The position numbers and the translations under genes are program-made. This document shows positions 19,385-28,625 of a stretch of 64,000 bases of DNA, one piece after another. Location of the stretch: NCBI GenBank assembly GCA_951812805.1, contig CATOSZ010000001.1, positions 1,116,001-1,180,000 on the forward strand, in the 5' to 3' direction. The DNA comes from an uncultured Alphaproteobacteria bacterium (GTDB lineage: Bacteria > Pseudomonadota > Alphaproteobacteria > GCA-2731375). Position 1 is the stretch's first letter; the number at the start of each line of letters is the position of its first letter. The notes beneath the pieces are model-generated. The model saw nothing but the letters and a program-made list of their open reading frames with translations, was not told where the DNA came from and did not search any database.

Positions 19385-20397
19385 GCAGCCCCCGCCTCGG
19401 TGCCGTGCGCCTGCTTGCGCCGCCCGCGCATGATCTCATGACTCTCCGGCGTGCCGTCGTGGAAGGTGCCGAACCACTTGTCGAGCGGCACGGTGCCGTC
19501 GCCACCGTAATTACACTCGAAAAACCGGTGGTGGAGATAATGGTAATAGCGCTTGCCGATCGGGAACTCGCCGCCGCCCTTGCCCTTGGCCCTATGGAAG
19601 CCGACATGGCCGAGCGCCGGCGACAGGCCGGTCTGCTGAACATGGAAAATGGCGTGCAGCGGGTGCGAGAGCATGACCCAGTGCAACAGAATGCCGGAGA
19701 AATACAGCACATGCTCGACCGGGTGCATCGACATGCCCGACCAGGGCCCGATGTCGACGTTCTTGTGATGCAGCGCGTGAAAGCGCTTGTAGAACATCGG
19801 ATGGTGCAGGAGCCGATGGACGAAGTAGAAATGCGCGTCGCGGATCATCGGGATCGCCAGGAACAGCACGACGAACCAGACCGGATGGGCTTCCCAGCTC
19901 AACATCGGGATATAGCCGTTGGCGAAGGCCCAAAGCGTGACCACCTCATAGGCCGACCAGATCGCGACCGCGCTGCCGGCGGTCCAGAACATGTTCTCCC
20001 GCACCTGGTTGCCGAACAGGAAGCGGCGATGGTTTCGCGTCGGCTCTCGCCGGTTCATCATGAAGCGCCGGCCCTGGGCCTTGGCGATGTAGAAGCGGAA
20101 GTGCAGGCCGCCGAAAACCAGGAAGGTCAGGCCCAGGTTGCGGCCCCAGATCACGGCGATCCAATCCCACTGGAAGGTCTTCATCGTCGCGAGATCCGGC
20201 GTCAGCCAGAACCAGGTCGCGATCGCCATCCCCATATAGAGGATGTTGAGCGGCCAGATGTAGCCCGGATAGCCGAACAGGAACTTCACCAGGCCCGCGG
20301 GTTGCGGCGGCCAGACGAAGACCGGCGGCGTGGCCAAAGGCACGGCCGGCGGTCCGTCGTCGTCCTCGTGCAGGCTCTCGAAGGTGGCATCGGCCAT
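19381..20397 (-). CDS. Sterol desaturase/fatty-acid hydroxylase family protein
   Basis: A 338-residue integral membrane di-iron oxygenase. The histidine clusters that bind the iron pair appear in order: HFYFVHRLLHH, HALHHKN, an intermediate GLSPALGHVGFH, and HYLHHRFFECNYG. About five to six hydrophobic segments surround them. The family hydroxylates or desaturates lipid chains, sterols or carotenoids at the membrane. The C-terminus ends with GTFHDGTPESHE, also seen in the family. The start MADATFESLH lies 70 bases after the methyltransferase stop. Substrate unknown. Confidence 0.88.
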   Translation of the reverse strand: MADATFESLHEDDDGPPAVPLATPPVFVWPPQPAGLVKFLFGYPGYIWPLNILYMGMAIATWFWLTPDLATMKTFQWDWIAVIWGRNLGLTFLVFGGLHFRFYIAKAQGRRFMMNRREPTRNHRRFLFGNQVRENMFWTAGSAVAIWSAYEVVTLWAFANGYIPMLSWEAHPVWFVVLFLAIPMIRDAHFYFVHRLLHHPMFYKRFHALHHKNVDIGPWSGMSMHPVEHVLYFSGILLHWVMLSHPLHAIFHVQQTGLSPALGHVGFHRAKGKGGGEFPIGKRYYHYLHHRFFECNYGGDGTVPLDKWFGTFHDGTPESHEIMRGRRKQAHGTEAGAA

Positions 20398-20469
20398 GAT
20401 CGGATCTCCGCAAGTCGGCGTTACGGTAAATCTAGCAGAGCCCGGGCGACAGATAAACGCCGTCTCGGT

Positions 20470-21288
20470 CTACGGCTTGCGGGCCGCGATTCCATAGGAA
20501 AGCGGTATTCGCGGCCAGTCGTCCGGCAGGCGCCAGAGCCGATCTGCGTCCTCCCACATGGCCGGCAGATGGTTCCAGGGCAGGAACTCGAACTCTTCCA
20601 ACCGCTCCAACGCGAGGCCGGCGCGGATCAGGGCGTCGCAGACCTCGAGCGGGCCGTGCATCCATTCATAGCTCTCGACATTGGTCATGGCATGGCCGGC
20701 GTCCCCGTAGGCCGTCGCCTCGTCGAAGCGGAGCGGCGCGGGCTTGTGAAAATAGGGATAGCGAACCCGGAGATTACCCGCCGTCGCGTTCTCGTCGTCG
20801 AGGGTCAGCAGGAAGGGGTGAGCGTCGGCGAAGAACAGGCGTCCGCCGGGCCGGAGCGCGGCGGCGACGATCCCGGCCCAGCCCTGGATATCGGGAAGCC
20901 AGCAGATCGTGCCCCAGGTGACGTAAACCAGGTCGAACGTTGCCGGGATCAGCTTGCCCGCGTCGTAGACGTCACCCTCGACGAAGCGGGCCTCGAGCTC
21001 GAGTTCCTCGGCAAGCGTGCGCGCCGCGTCGATGGCCCGGGCTGAAAAATCGAGGCCGGTCACCCGCGCGCCGGCCCGTGCCAGGGCCAGGCTGTCGAGG
21101 CCGAAGTGACACTGCAGATGCAACACGTCGAGGCCGGCGACATCGCCGAGCCAACACCATTCGAAGGGATGCAGGCCGCGCCGTTCGCCGCGCTTGAAGG
21201 CCGTCAGGTCATAGAGGTCGGAAGCCAGGTTGACCGCGACCATCTCCTCCCAGCGGCGGTGATTGGCGGCCTTGGCCTCGTCATGCAC
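20470..21288 (-). CDS. Class I SAM-dependent methyltransferase
   Basis: A 272-residue methyltransferase. Motif I is VLHLQCHFGLDSLALARAGA with motif II around VTGLDFSARAIDAA; motif post-II reads FDLVYVTWGTICWLPD. I chose the GTG at 21288, preceded by GGGAGG, which overlaps the AidB-like gene by 8 bases. The acceptor substrate is unknown. Confidence 0.83.
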   Translation of the reverse strand: MHDEAKAANHRRWEEMVAVNLASDLYDLTAFKRGERRGLHPFEWCWLGDVAGLDVLHLQCHFGLDSLALARAGARVTGLDFSARAIDAARTLAEELELEARFVEGDVYDAGKLIPATFDLVYVTWGTICWLPDIQGWAGIVAAALRPGGRLFFADAHPFLLTLDDENATAGNLRVRYPYFHKPAPLRFDEATAYGDAGHAMTNVESYEWMHGPLEVCDALIRAGLALERLEEFEFLPWNHLPAMWEDADRLWRLPDDWPRIPLSYGIAARKP

Positions 21289-22954
21289 GATCGCCTCCCG
21301 CCCGCGCGATAATGGCGTCGAAATCGGCGCCGGGCGACAGCGCACCATAGGCGCCGTGCCACTCGGCCCCGAGGCGCGAGGCGCAGAACGCGTCGGCCAC
21401 CGCCGCGGGCGCGTGGCGGACCAGCAACGCCCCCTGCAAGGTCACCGCCATCCGCTCGACCAGGCCGCGGGCGCGCAACTCCAGGTCCTCGGGCACGGCG
21501 AGTTCGTCGCGCAGTCGGTCCGCCGCCGCGTCGAGGCGCACGTCGCCGCCTCGCGCCGCGTCGAGCTCGGCCAACAGGGCCGGTATCGCCTCGCCCTCGC
21601 GCGCCATGGCGCGGAGGACGTCGAGGCACATGACGTTGCCCGAGCCTTCCCAAATGCTGTTGAGCGGCGCCTCCCGGTAGAGGCGCGGCAACAGCGAGTC
21701 CTCGATATAGCCGGGCCCGCCGAGGCATTCGAGCGCCTCGCCGACATGGGCCGGCGCCCGCTTGCAGACCCAATATTTGGCGATCGCCGTGCCGATCCGG
21801 GCGAGCGCCGCAGCCCCGGGGTTGTCCTGCGCCTCGTCCATCGCCCGCCCGATACGCAATGTCAGCGCGATGCCCGCCTCCGCCTCCAGCGCCAGGTCGG
21901 CGACGACGTTGCGCATCAAGGGCTGGTCGACCAGCTTGCGCTGGAAGGCGGCGCGGTGGCTGACGTGGTGCAGGCACTGGACGAGCGCCTGGCGCATCAG
22001 CCCGGCCGAGGTGGCGGCGCAGTAATATCGGTTGCCCTGCACCATATCGATGATGACGCGGATGCCGCGCCCTTCCTCGCCCAGCATGCAGCCCCAGGTA
22101 TCACGCAACTCGATCTCGGAGGAGGCGTTGGACCGGTTGCCGAGCTTGTCCTTCAGGCGCTGGATATAGAGGCCGTTCCGCTCCCCCTCCGGGCGCCAGC
22201 GCGGGACCAGGAAACAGCTTAGGCCGGCTTCGGTGTAGGCGAGCGTCAGAAAGGCGTCGCACATCGGCGCCGAGCAGAAAAACTTGTGACCGGTCAGCAG
22301 ATACTCGGCTCCCGGCCCCGTGGCGGCGCCGAGCGGCCGGGCCCGCGTGCTGTTCGACCGCACGTCGGAGCCACCCTGTTTTTCCGTCATGAACATGCCC
22401 ATGGTCGCGCCCGTCTTGTCCTCGACGGGGATGTCGCGGGCGTCATAGCTCGTCGACAGCAGGCGCGGCAGCCATTCCTCGGCGATGCTCTCTGTCCATT
22501 TCAGGGACGGGATCACCGAATAGGTCATCGCCATCGGGCAGAGCGCGCCGCCCTCCGGCTGGCCGAACATGTAGTTGAGCGCCGCGTGCCCGACATGCGC
22601 GCCCGGCCCCGGATGCCGCCAGGCGAAGTTGCCGACCTCGCCGGAAATCGCGATGTCCAGCAGCCGGTGGTAGGCCGGGTGAAAGGCCACCTGGTCGACC
22701 CGCATGCCGTGACGGTCGAAGGCCTTCAATTCCGGGGGGTTGGCGTTGGCCTGGTCGGCGAGTTCGAACACCTCGCCGGCCCCGGCGCGCTCACCGAAGG
22801 CCGCGAGGGCCGCCGTATGGCCCGCCGCGCCCTCGCGCGCGACCGCCTCACGGAGCGCGCGGTCGTCGACCCAGAGGTCCTGGTCGCCGATATAGGGCGG
22901 CATGTTGGTGACCTCGTGGGTCGGCAGATCTGCCCTGGGGCGAAACGGTGTCAT
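21281..22954 (-). CDS. AidB-like acyl-CoA dehydrogenase
   Basis: A 557-residue flavoprotein of the acyl-CoA dehydrogenase fold. AidB-type features are MTEKQGGSDVRSN for flavin contact, GHKFFCSAPMCDAF, and APLNSIWEGSGNVMCLDVLR late in the protein. In E. coli AidB is part of the alkylation response; many homologues have unknown substrates. The ATG at 22954 has GGAGGAC upstream, which is better placed than for the TTG at 22969. The gene overlaps the methyltransferase by 8 bases and is divergent from the TauE-like permease gene, with 91 bases between the starts. Confidence 0.87.
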   Translation of the reverse strand: MTPFRPRADLPTHEVTNMPPYIGDQDLWVDDRALREAVAREGAAGHTAALAAFGERAGAGEVFELADQANANPPELKAFDRHGMRVDQVAFHPAYHRLLDIAISGEVGNFAWRHPGPGAHVGHAALNYMFGQPEGGALCPMAMTYSVIPSLKWTESIAEEWLPRLLSTSYDARDIPVEDKTGATMGMFMTEKQGGSDVRSNSTRARPLGAATGPGAEYLLTGHKFFCSAPMCDAFLTLAYTEAGLSCFLVPRWRPEGERNGLYIQRLKDKLGNRSNASSEIELRDTWGCMLGEEGRGIRVIIDMVQGNRYYCAATSAGLMRQALVQCLHHVSHRAAFQRKLVDQPLMRNVVADLALEAEAGIALTLRIGRAMDEAQDNPGAAALARIGTAIAKYWVCKRAPAHVGEALECLGGPGYIEDSLLPRLYREAPLNSIWEGSGNVMCLDVLRAMAREGEAIPALLAELDAARGGDVRLDAAADRLRDELAVPEDLELRARGLVERMAVTLQGALLVRHAPAAVADAFCASRLGAEWHGAYGALSPGADFDAIIARAGGDRA

Positions 22955-23045
22955 GGGGCTGTCCTCCAACGTTCGATCGGCGGACTATACTCGCCCGCGC
23001 GGAATCGCGCGCCCGGGAATTTCCGAGACCCGGGCCGGAGGGGGA

Positions 23046-23837
23046 GTGCATCGGCGCATGCCGGACTGGGTGGTGGCGTTTCTCGCGGAGGCGGGCTGGG
23101 GCGGCGTGGCGCTGGTCGTCGGCGCGGTGCTGGTCGGCGGTTTCGTGCGGGGCTTCATCGGCTTCGGCGCGGCGATGATCACGGTACCGATCTTCACGCT
23201 GGCGCTCGGCCCCCTGGTGGCCCTGCCGGCCGCGGCCCTCATCGGCCTGCCGACCACCGTGCAGCTGCTGCCGACCGCCGTCCGCTTCGCCGAGCGGCCG
23301 CTGGTGGTGCCGATGGCGCTCGGCTGTTTCGTCGCCGCGCCGGTCGGCACCTGGGTTCTGGTCTCCGTGCCGGCCGAGTACATGAAGATCGCCATCGCCC
23401 TCATCGTGCTGCTCATGGTTGCCCTGATGTCGCGGGGCTGGCAGCCGAAGCGGCCGCTCGGCATTCCCGCCTGCTTCACCGCCGGTATCGTCTCCGGCCT
23501 GGTACAAGGCACCGCCGGCGTCGGCGGCCCGCCGGTCGTCGCCACCGCACTCTCCCGCCCCGGCTCGCCCGAACGCCAGCGCGCCAACGTCATCGGCGCG
23601 ATGAGCGCGATGCCGCTCTGCTCGATCCCGCCGCTGCTCTGGTATGGCCTGATCACCAAGGAAGTCCTGGTCATCGCGCTCACCATCATCCCGCTGCAGG
23701 TCGCCACCACCTGGCTCGGCGCCAAGTTCTTCAGCGATCGCGGACGCGACCATTTCCGAAAAGCCGCCCTCATCGCGCTCGCCATCATCGGCGTCGCGAC
23801 GCTCGGCTTCGCCGTTCGCGACGCGCTTGCCGGGTGA
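23046..23837 (+). CDS. TauE/SafE-family permease
   Basis: A 263-residue membrane protein with about eight hydrophobic helices in two related halves. The signatures GGFVRGFIGFGAAMITVP and SGLVQGTAGVGGPPVV are the paired TauE/SafE motifs. The family exports or imports sulfite, sulfoacetate and other organic acids. I chose GTG at 23046 because GGAGG at 23037-23041 is ideally spaced for it, while the ATG at 23058 is too far away. It is first in an operon with an SDR and a TauD-type dioxygenase, which hints at a sulfonate or similar substrate (inference). Confidence 0.85.
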   Translation: MHRRMPDWVVAFLAEAGWGGVALVVGAVLVGGFVRGFIGFGAAMITVPIFTLALGPLVALPAAALIGLPTTVQLLPTAVRFAERPLVVPMALGCFVAAPVGTWVLVSVPAEYMKIAIALIVLLMVALMSRGWQPKRPLGIPACFTAGIVSGLVQGTAGVGGPPVVATALSRPGSPERQRANVIGAMSAMPLCSIPPLLWYGLITKEVLVIALTIIPLQVATTWLGAKFFSDRGRDHFRKAALIALAIIGVATLGFAVRDALAG

Positions 23838-23891
23838 ACTGGACAGGAAGCGCCCCGCGCCCGAAGATCGCCGGAACAGGGAGGACAGCAC

Positions 23892-24656
23892 ATGACCGCA
23901 ACCGCCATCGTCACCGGGGCCGCGTCGGGCATCGGGCTTGGCACCAGCCGGGACCTGCTGGGGCGCGGCTGGACCGTGCACGGCCTGGACCTGACCGAGG
24001 CGGCGCTCGCCAAGGCCGCCGCCGGGCTCGCCGATGAGAACTTCCACACCCACGCCTGCGACATCCGTTCGGCCGAGGCGGTGGCGGCGACGATGGCCGA
24101 CATCGGCCGGGCCGCGGGCCGGGTCAACGCCCTCGTCGCCTGCGCGGGCGTGCTGAAGCTCGGCAAGCTCGCCGACATGTCGGTCGAGGATTACGACATG
24201 GTCTTCGACGTCAACACGCGGGGCCTTTGGCTCTCGGCGCGCGAAGCGCTGCCCCATCTCCGTGCCGCCGCAGGCGCCGGCGAGCTCGCCCGCATCGTCT
24301 TCCTCTCCTCCGTCTCCGCACTTCGCCCGAAGATCGAGAGCGGGGCCTATTCCGCTTCCAAGGCCGCGGTCAGCCAGCTTACCCGCATCCTCGCCGTCGA
24401 GGTCGCGGGCGAAGGCATCCTGGTCAACGCCATCGCGCCCGGCACCGTCGACACGCCGATGGTGAACGACCAGGGCGGGCCGAACGAGACCGGCGCCTGG
24501 CGGCCCTCCGGCCCCTCCCCCGTCGGGCGCATCGCGCAACCCGACGACATCGCCCGTGTCGTCCGCTTCCTGCTCTCGGAAGAATCCGCCTACATCACCG
24601 GCACGACGATCCCCGTCGACGGCGGCACCCAGGCCGCTTTCGTGCCGCCGCGGTAG
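23892..24656 (+). CDS. Short-chain dehydrogenase/reductase (SDR)
   Basis: A 254-residue NAD(P)-dependent oxidoreductase. The cofactor motif TGAASGIG is at residues 8-15. The catalytic set is complete: Asn in DVNTRG, Ser in FLSSVSAL, and YSASK with Tyr and Lys. IDGGTQ-like VDGGTQAAF marks the C-terminus. AGGGAGGACAG precedes the ATG. It follows the permease by 54 bases and precedes the TauD gene by 7. Substrate unknown. Confidence 0.92.
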   Translation: MTATAIVTGAASGIGLGTSRDLLGRGWTVHGLDLTEAALAKAAAGLADENFHTHACDIRSAEAVAATMADIGRAAGRVNALVACAGVLKLGKLADMSVEDYDMVFDVNTRGLWLSAREALPHLRAAAGAGELARIVFLSSVSALRPKIESGAYSASKAAVSQLTRILAVEVAGEGILVNAIAPGTVDTPMVNDQGGPNETGAWRPSGPSPVGRIAQPDDIARVVRFLLSEESAYITGTTIPVDGGTQAAFVPPR

Positions 24657-24663
24657 GCCGGCC

Positions 24664-25557
24664 ATGGCGCCCACCCTCACGCGTCGCCATCCCCTGTTCT
24701 TCGCCGAGGTGGCGGGCGTCGACCTCAGCGGTCCGATGACGCGGGCGGAATTCGCCTGGATCCAGGCCGCCTTCGACGAGCACGCCGTGCTGCTGTTCCG
24801 CGACCAGAACATCGACGATGGGGACCAGGTCGCCTTCTCCGCCCACTTCGGACCGGTCCAGCAGACGACCAACTACGCCTGGCGGGACGAGACGAGGCGC
24901 CTGCGCCCCGACGTCACCGATATCTCCAACATCGACCACCAGGGCCGCATCCAGGGACCGGACGACCAGCGGCGGCAGAACTATCGCGGCAACCTGCTCT
25001 GGCATACCGACAACAGCTTCAAGCACGTACCGGCGCGCTGCTCGCTGCTGTCGGCCCGGCGGCTGCCGGCGACGGGCGGCGACACGGAATTCGCCGACAT
25101 GCGCGCCGCCTGGGACGCCCTGCCCGAGGCGCGCCGGGCGGAACTTTCGGACCTCGTCGTCGAACATTCGATCTTCCACTCCCGGGCCCTGCTCGGCTTC
25201 ACCGATTTTTCCGAGACCGCGCGGGCCGAGCTGCCGCCGGTGCGCCAGGTCCTGGTTCGCGAGCATCCGGGCAGTGGCCGCAAGGCCCTCTATCTCGCCT
25301 CCCACGCCGCCCGTATCGTCGGCTGGCCGGCGAGCGAAGGCCGGGCCCTGCTGAACGAGCTGACCGCCTTCGCGACGCGGGAGCAATTCGTCCACCGCCA
25401 CGTCTGGCGCGAAGGCGATCTCGTGGTCTGGGACAATCGCTGCACCATGCACCGCGCCCGGCCTTTCGACGACATGAACGAGGCCCGCGTCCTCCACCGC
25501 ACCACCGTGTCCGACGAAATCAACACCGTCGAACGGCGCCGGGCTCAGGGGGCATGA
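24664..25557 (+). CDS. TauD/TfdA-family 2-oxoglutarate-dependent dioxygenase
   Basis: A 297-residue Fe(II)/2-oxoglutarate dioxygenase. The iron ligands are His and Asp of LLWHTDNSF and the His of CTMHRARPF. The 2-oxoglutarate-binding Arg is in RVLHRTTVSD. Family members hydroxylate taurine, 2,4-D, alkylsulfates or similar, releasing CO2 and succinate. It is the last gene of the TauE-SDR-TauD operon. It ends 9 bases from the convergent end of the interrupted large gene. Confidence 0.9.
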   Translation: MAPTLTRRHPLFFAEVAGVDLSGPMTRAEFAWIQAAFDEHAVLLFRDQNIDDGDQVAFSAHFGPVQQTTNYAWRDETRRLRPDVTDISNIDHQGRIQGPDDQRRQNYRGNLLWHTDNSFKHVPARCSLLSARRLPATGGDTEFADMRAAWDALPEARRAELSDLVVEHSIFHSRALLGFTDFSETARAELPPVRQVLVREHPGSGRKALYLASHAARIVGWPASEGRALLNELTAFATREQFVHRHVWREGDLVVWDNRCTMHRARPFDDMNEARVLHRTTVSDEINTVERRRAQGA

Positions 25558-25566
25558 CAGCGCCCT

Positions 25567-27416
25567 CTACTTCGCGCACTCGGCCTGGAAGCGTCGTGAC
25601 AATTGCTGCATGGCGGTGGCCGACCGGCGGATCCCCGCCTGGGTGGCCTGAACGCAGGAGAGGTCCTGGCCGCATTGCAGAACGTCACTCTGGTAGCGTT
25701 TGAATTCGGCCTCTCGGGTATAAATCTCCTGCAACATAGCCCGACAGCCCGGGGTGTTCCGTGTGACCGCGAGGTCGCAGCGCAGGCGGCGGAACTCCGC
25801 GTTCAGCGATTGACCCTTCGCCGCGATGGCCATGAGACGGCTCTGGGCGGCCTGGATCGCGTGTCGGTCACCGGAATGGTTTTGCAACCCGGCGGCGGCC
25901 CGACGGGATTGACCTTCGAGTTTCGACAACTCGTTCTGGATCGCCAGACAACGCGCCGGCACGCCGTCCTCCGCCGCCGGCGTCGGCTGCGCCGTCACCG
26001 TTGGTGGCGGGGGAGTCGGCGTTGGCGTCGGAGTCGGCGTTGGCGTCGGAGTCGGTGTTGGTGCCGGCGGTGTCGACGTCCGCTCTCCGCCAGGATCTTC
26101 CTTCGGCGGGTCGGCCGGCTTCTCCGCCTCGCGGGCCGCGGCCGCTTCGCGCTCGCGTTCGCGCGTCCTGGCCTGGTCGATGGCATCGGCGATCGTCGCC
26201 ACCCCGCGTTCGAGGACATCGCGCGTCCGCTCGCAAACCGCGCGGTCCCGCAGGCGCGACAAGCGCGACTGGAGATCGACCAGGACATCCACCTCGCCCG
26301 CCTGCTTCGCCGCGCGCCATTGCGAGCGGATCGAGGCGAATTCGGCGCGAACCTCGCGCTCCGTGCGGTATGTCTCGGCGAACTCGCGATGCAGCGGATG
26401 ATCCTTCGGCAGGTCCTGCAAAGCCGCCCGGGCGGACTTCAGACGACACGCGGCCAGTTCCGCCCGCGCGACGTCGGCCTGGACCTGCACGATCCGCGCG
26501 CCCAAATGAGCGATCGCATTCTCGACGACCTGCCGCGTCCTCTCGCATTGTTCGAGGTCCAGAGCCCGCTCCAGCAGGGCGCGGGCGCGGCGCAGCCGTT
26601 CGGCCCGCCCCGCGGCGTCCTCCCCCTCGCGCAGGGTCGCCTTGGCCTCGGCATAAAGCGCGCGGGTCCGAGCTTCGCCGCGGCGAAGCTGCGCAATTTC
26701 CGCCCGCACCGGGTGGTCCTCGGGGACCCAGCGGCCGAGCGCGGCCTCCGCTGCCTTGAAACGGCACGCCGCCAGCTGTTCGCGCGCGCTGGCCACGAGG
26801 ACCGGCACGGCGGGGCGCCTCGAAGCCGCGAGCTTGCCCTCGATCGCTTGTAGGGCGCTGGCGAGCGCCTTCCGCGTGTCGGAACAGGGCGCCGGCGGCT
26901 CCTGCGCCCGTTTCAGAATATCGAAGGCCGCCTGGTATTCCCGGTAGGGATACTCGCTGGCGGTTTCGGCCCGTTGCCAATGGTGCTGGGCGGCCGCGAG
27001 CTGCCGACGGGAGGCCTGCTCGATGCGCACCATTCCCGACGCGCGCGCATGCCCGCGGGTCGAGGGGTCCATCTCCGACAGGGCCTGCTCGGCACCGGCC
27101 AGATCGCATTTCCGCAGCAGCTCCGCGACCTTGTGCCGGTCGAAGTTGGCGAGACACGCTTCCGCACCGGCGGCGGCGGCGCCTGCCCGGGCGACATGGC
27201 CCGGCAGGCCGGCGACAATCCCGCGCATGGCCTCGACGGGATAGAGCGTGGCCACACAGGCGAGAGCGCTTCGCCGGGTCTCCTCGATGGTCTGCAATCG
27301 CTCCGAAAGTGTCGCGAGGCCACGATCGAGGGCCGAGAGGCTTTCCCGCAGATTGACATACTTGGCGAGGCGGTTGTCGCGCACGGAGAACTGTCCATGC
27401 AAGCCGCCCGCTTCCC
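25567..27416 (-). pseudogene. Interrupted large exported coiled-coil protein, C-terminal segment
   Basis: This is the 3' part of one gene that also includes 28626-29815 and 32790-33742. Removing both ISs and one copy of each target duplication gives 3,975 bases, 1,325 codons with no stop, for a 1,324-residue protein. This segment is helical and rich in Ala, Arg and Glu. It contains at least two related repeats built on AACRFKAAEAAL...DHPVRAEI and AACRLKSARAAL...DHPLHREF, then a Thr-Pro dipeptide tract followed by polyproline, and a C-terminal domain with several Cys ending FQAECAK. It has no known family that I can name. Here translation would have to start inside the IS, so the fragment is probably not made. 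Confidence 0.8.
26004..26066 (-). repeat. Tandem DNA repeat encoding a Thr-Pro tract
   Basis: An 18-bp unit (GGAGTCGGCGTTGGCGTC on the plus strand, with variants) recurs about three times and encodes alternating Thr-Pro, followed by four Pro. Such tracts are flexible linkers through cell wall or periplasm and are prone to length change. Confidence 0.7.
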
Positions 27417-28625
27417 CAGGGGAATCGCATTTGGAATTGCCTTGACGTGCGTGTTTGATCTTGAGGTATTGGCGCGAATCGATTCTACCCGGTCTTTTCA
27501 CGGGTGGAGGTTGCGATGGAAGGCTTTCTGGAGTGCTTTGAGGGTCTCGAGGATCCGCGGACTGGCAATGCCGGGCGTCACGATCTGCTGGAGATCTTGA
27601 CGATCGCCCTGTGCACGGTCCTCTCGGGCGGTCAGACGGCGGTCGACATGGCGATCTTCGCGCGTGAAAAGGAGGCGTTCCTGCGGGAATTTCTCGTACT
27701 CGAACATGGCGTGCCGAGCCACGACACCTTCAGCCGGGTGTTCCGGTTGCTGGATCCGGAGGCGTTCGGCGCCTGCTTCCAGCGCTTCATGGCGCGCTTT
27801 TCCGAGACCTGCCAAGGGGTCATTGCGATCGACGGCAAGGTGGTGCGGCGATCCTACGACAAGGCGAGCGGCACGTCGGCGCTGCATATGGTCTCGGCCT
27901 GGGGCTGTGATCAGCGGCTGGTGTTGGGGCAAGTCGCCACCGACGCCAAGTCCAACGAGATCACCGCCGTGCCGAAGCTGTTGAAACTATTGAGCCTCGA
28001 GGGGACGATCGTGACCGTGGACGCCCTCAATTGCCAGCGCGCCATCGCCAGCCAGATTATCGAGCAGGGGGGTGACTACGCCCTGGCGTTGAAGGGCAAT
28101 CAAGGCACGCTGCATGACGACGTGAGAACCTTCCTCGACGATCCGAAAGCCGAAGCGACCACCACCGACACCACGGTCGATGGCGATCATGGCCGCATCG
28201 AGACCCGTGCCGCTCTCGTCTCCAGCCACGTCGAGTGGCTGCAAGAGCGCCATCATTGGCCGGGCCTGAAGGCGGTCGCCAAAGTCACCCGGACCCGCGA
28301 GTGCGCGGAGAAGACGTCGAGCGAAACCGCCTACTACCTGCTCAGCCAGCCGCTCGACGCCGAGCGCTTCAATCCCGTTGCCCGGGCGCACTGGGGGGTC
28401 GAAAACCGCCTGCACTGGTGCCTCGATGTCCAAATGAACGAAGACCAAGACAGAACCCGCAAGGACAATGGACCGCACAATCTCGCCGTCCTGCGCCACA
28501 TGGCGCTCAATGTCATGCGAAAGGATCCACGAAAAGACTCGCTGCGCGCCAAGTTCAAAATCGCCGCTTGGAACAACGACTATCTCCTGTCACTCCTCGG
28601 CAAATTCTGAAATGCGATTGCCCTG
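27417..28625 (+). mobile_element. ISAs1-family insertion sequence, copy 2 (1,209 bp)
   Basis: A complete element that reads the same as copy 1 (12124-13332). It is flanked by a perfect 10-bp duplication CCCGCTTCCC at 27407-27416 and 28626-28635. It is inserted in the coding region of the large exported protein, transposase running opposite to the host gene. Joining the flanks with one duplication gives the in-frame reading WRDREAGGLHGQFSV, proof that this was one gene. Confidence 0.96.
27516..28610 (+). CDS. ISAs1-family DDE transposase (copy 2)
   Basis: A 364-residue transposase identical in translation to the copy at 12223-13317, with the same GGAGG-spaced ATG and intact DDE motifs (AIDGKVVRRS, TVDALNCQ, ENRLHWCLD). 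Confidence 0.93.
   Translation: MEGFLECFEGLEDPRTGNAGRHDLLEILTIALCTVLSGGQTAVDMAIFAREKEAFLREFLVLEHGVPSHDTFSRVFRLLDPEAFGACFQRFMARFSETCQGVIAIDGKVVRRSYDKASGTSALHMVSAWGCDQRLVLGQVATDAKSNEITAVPKLLKLLSLEGTIVTVDALNCQRAIASQIIEQGGDYALALKGNQGTLHDDVRTFLDDPKAEATTTDTTVDGDHGRIETRAALVSSHVEWLQERHHWPGLKAVAKVTRTRECAEKTSSETAYYLLSQPLDAERFNPVARAHWGVENRLHWCLDVQMNEDQDRTRKDNGPHNLAVLRHMALNVMRKDPRKDSLRAKFKIAAWNNDYLLSLLGKF

Noticed and set aside
22848-24872. A 674-codon open frame on the minus strand
   Set aside because: It is antisense to the TauE-SDR genes, with low-complexity His/Asp/Gly-rich translation; the sense genes carry clear motifs.
26004-26066. A short CRISPR-like array
   Set aside because: Units are contiguous without spacers and encode Thr-Pro; it is a coding microsatellite.
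12124-28625. A 16.5-kb composite transposon bounded by the two ISAs1 copies
   Set aside because: Each copy has its own, different 10-bp duplication, so each jumped on its own.
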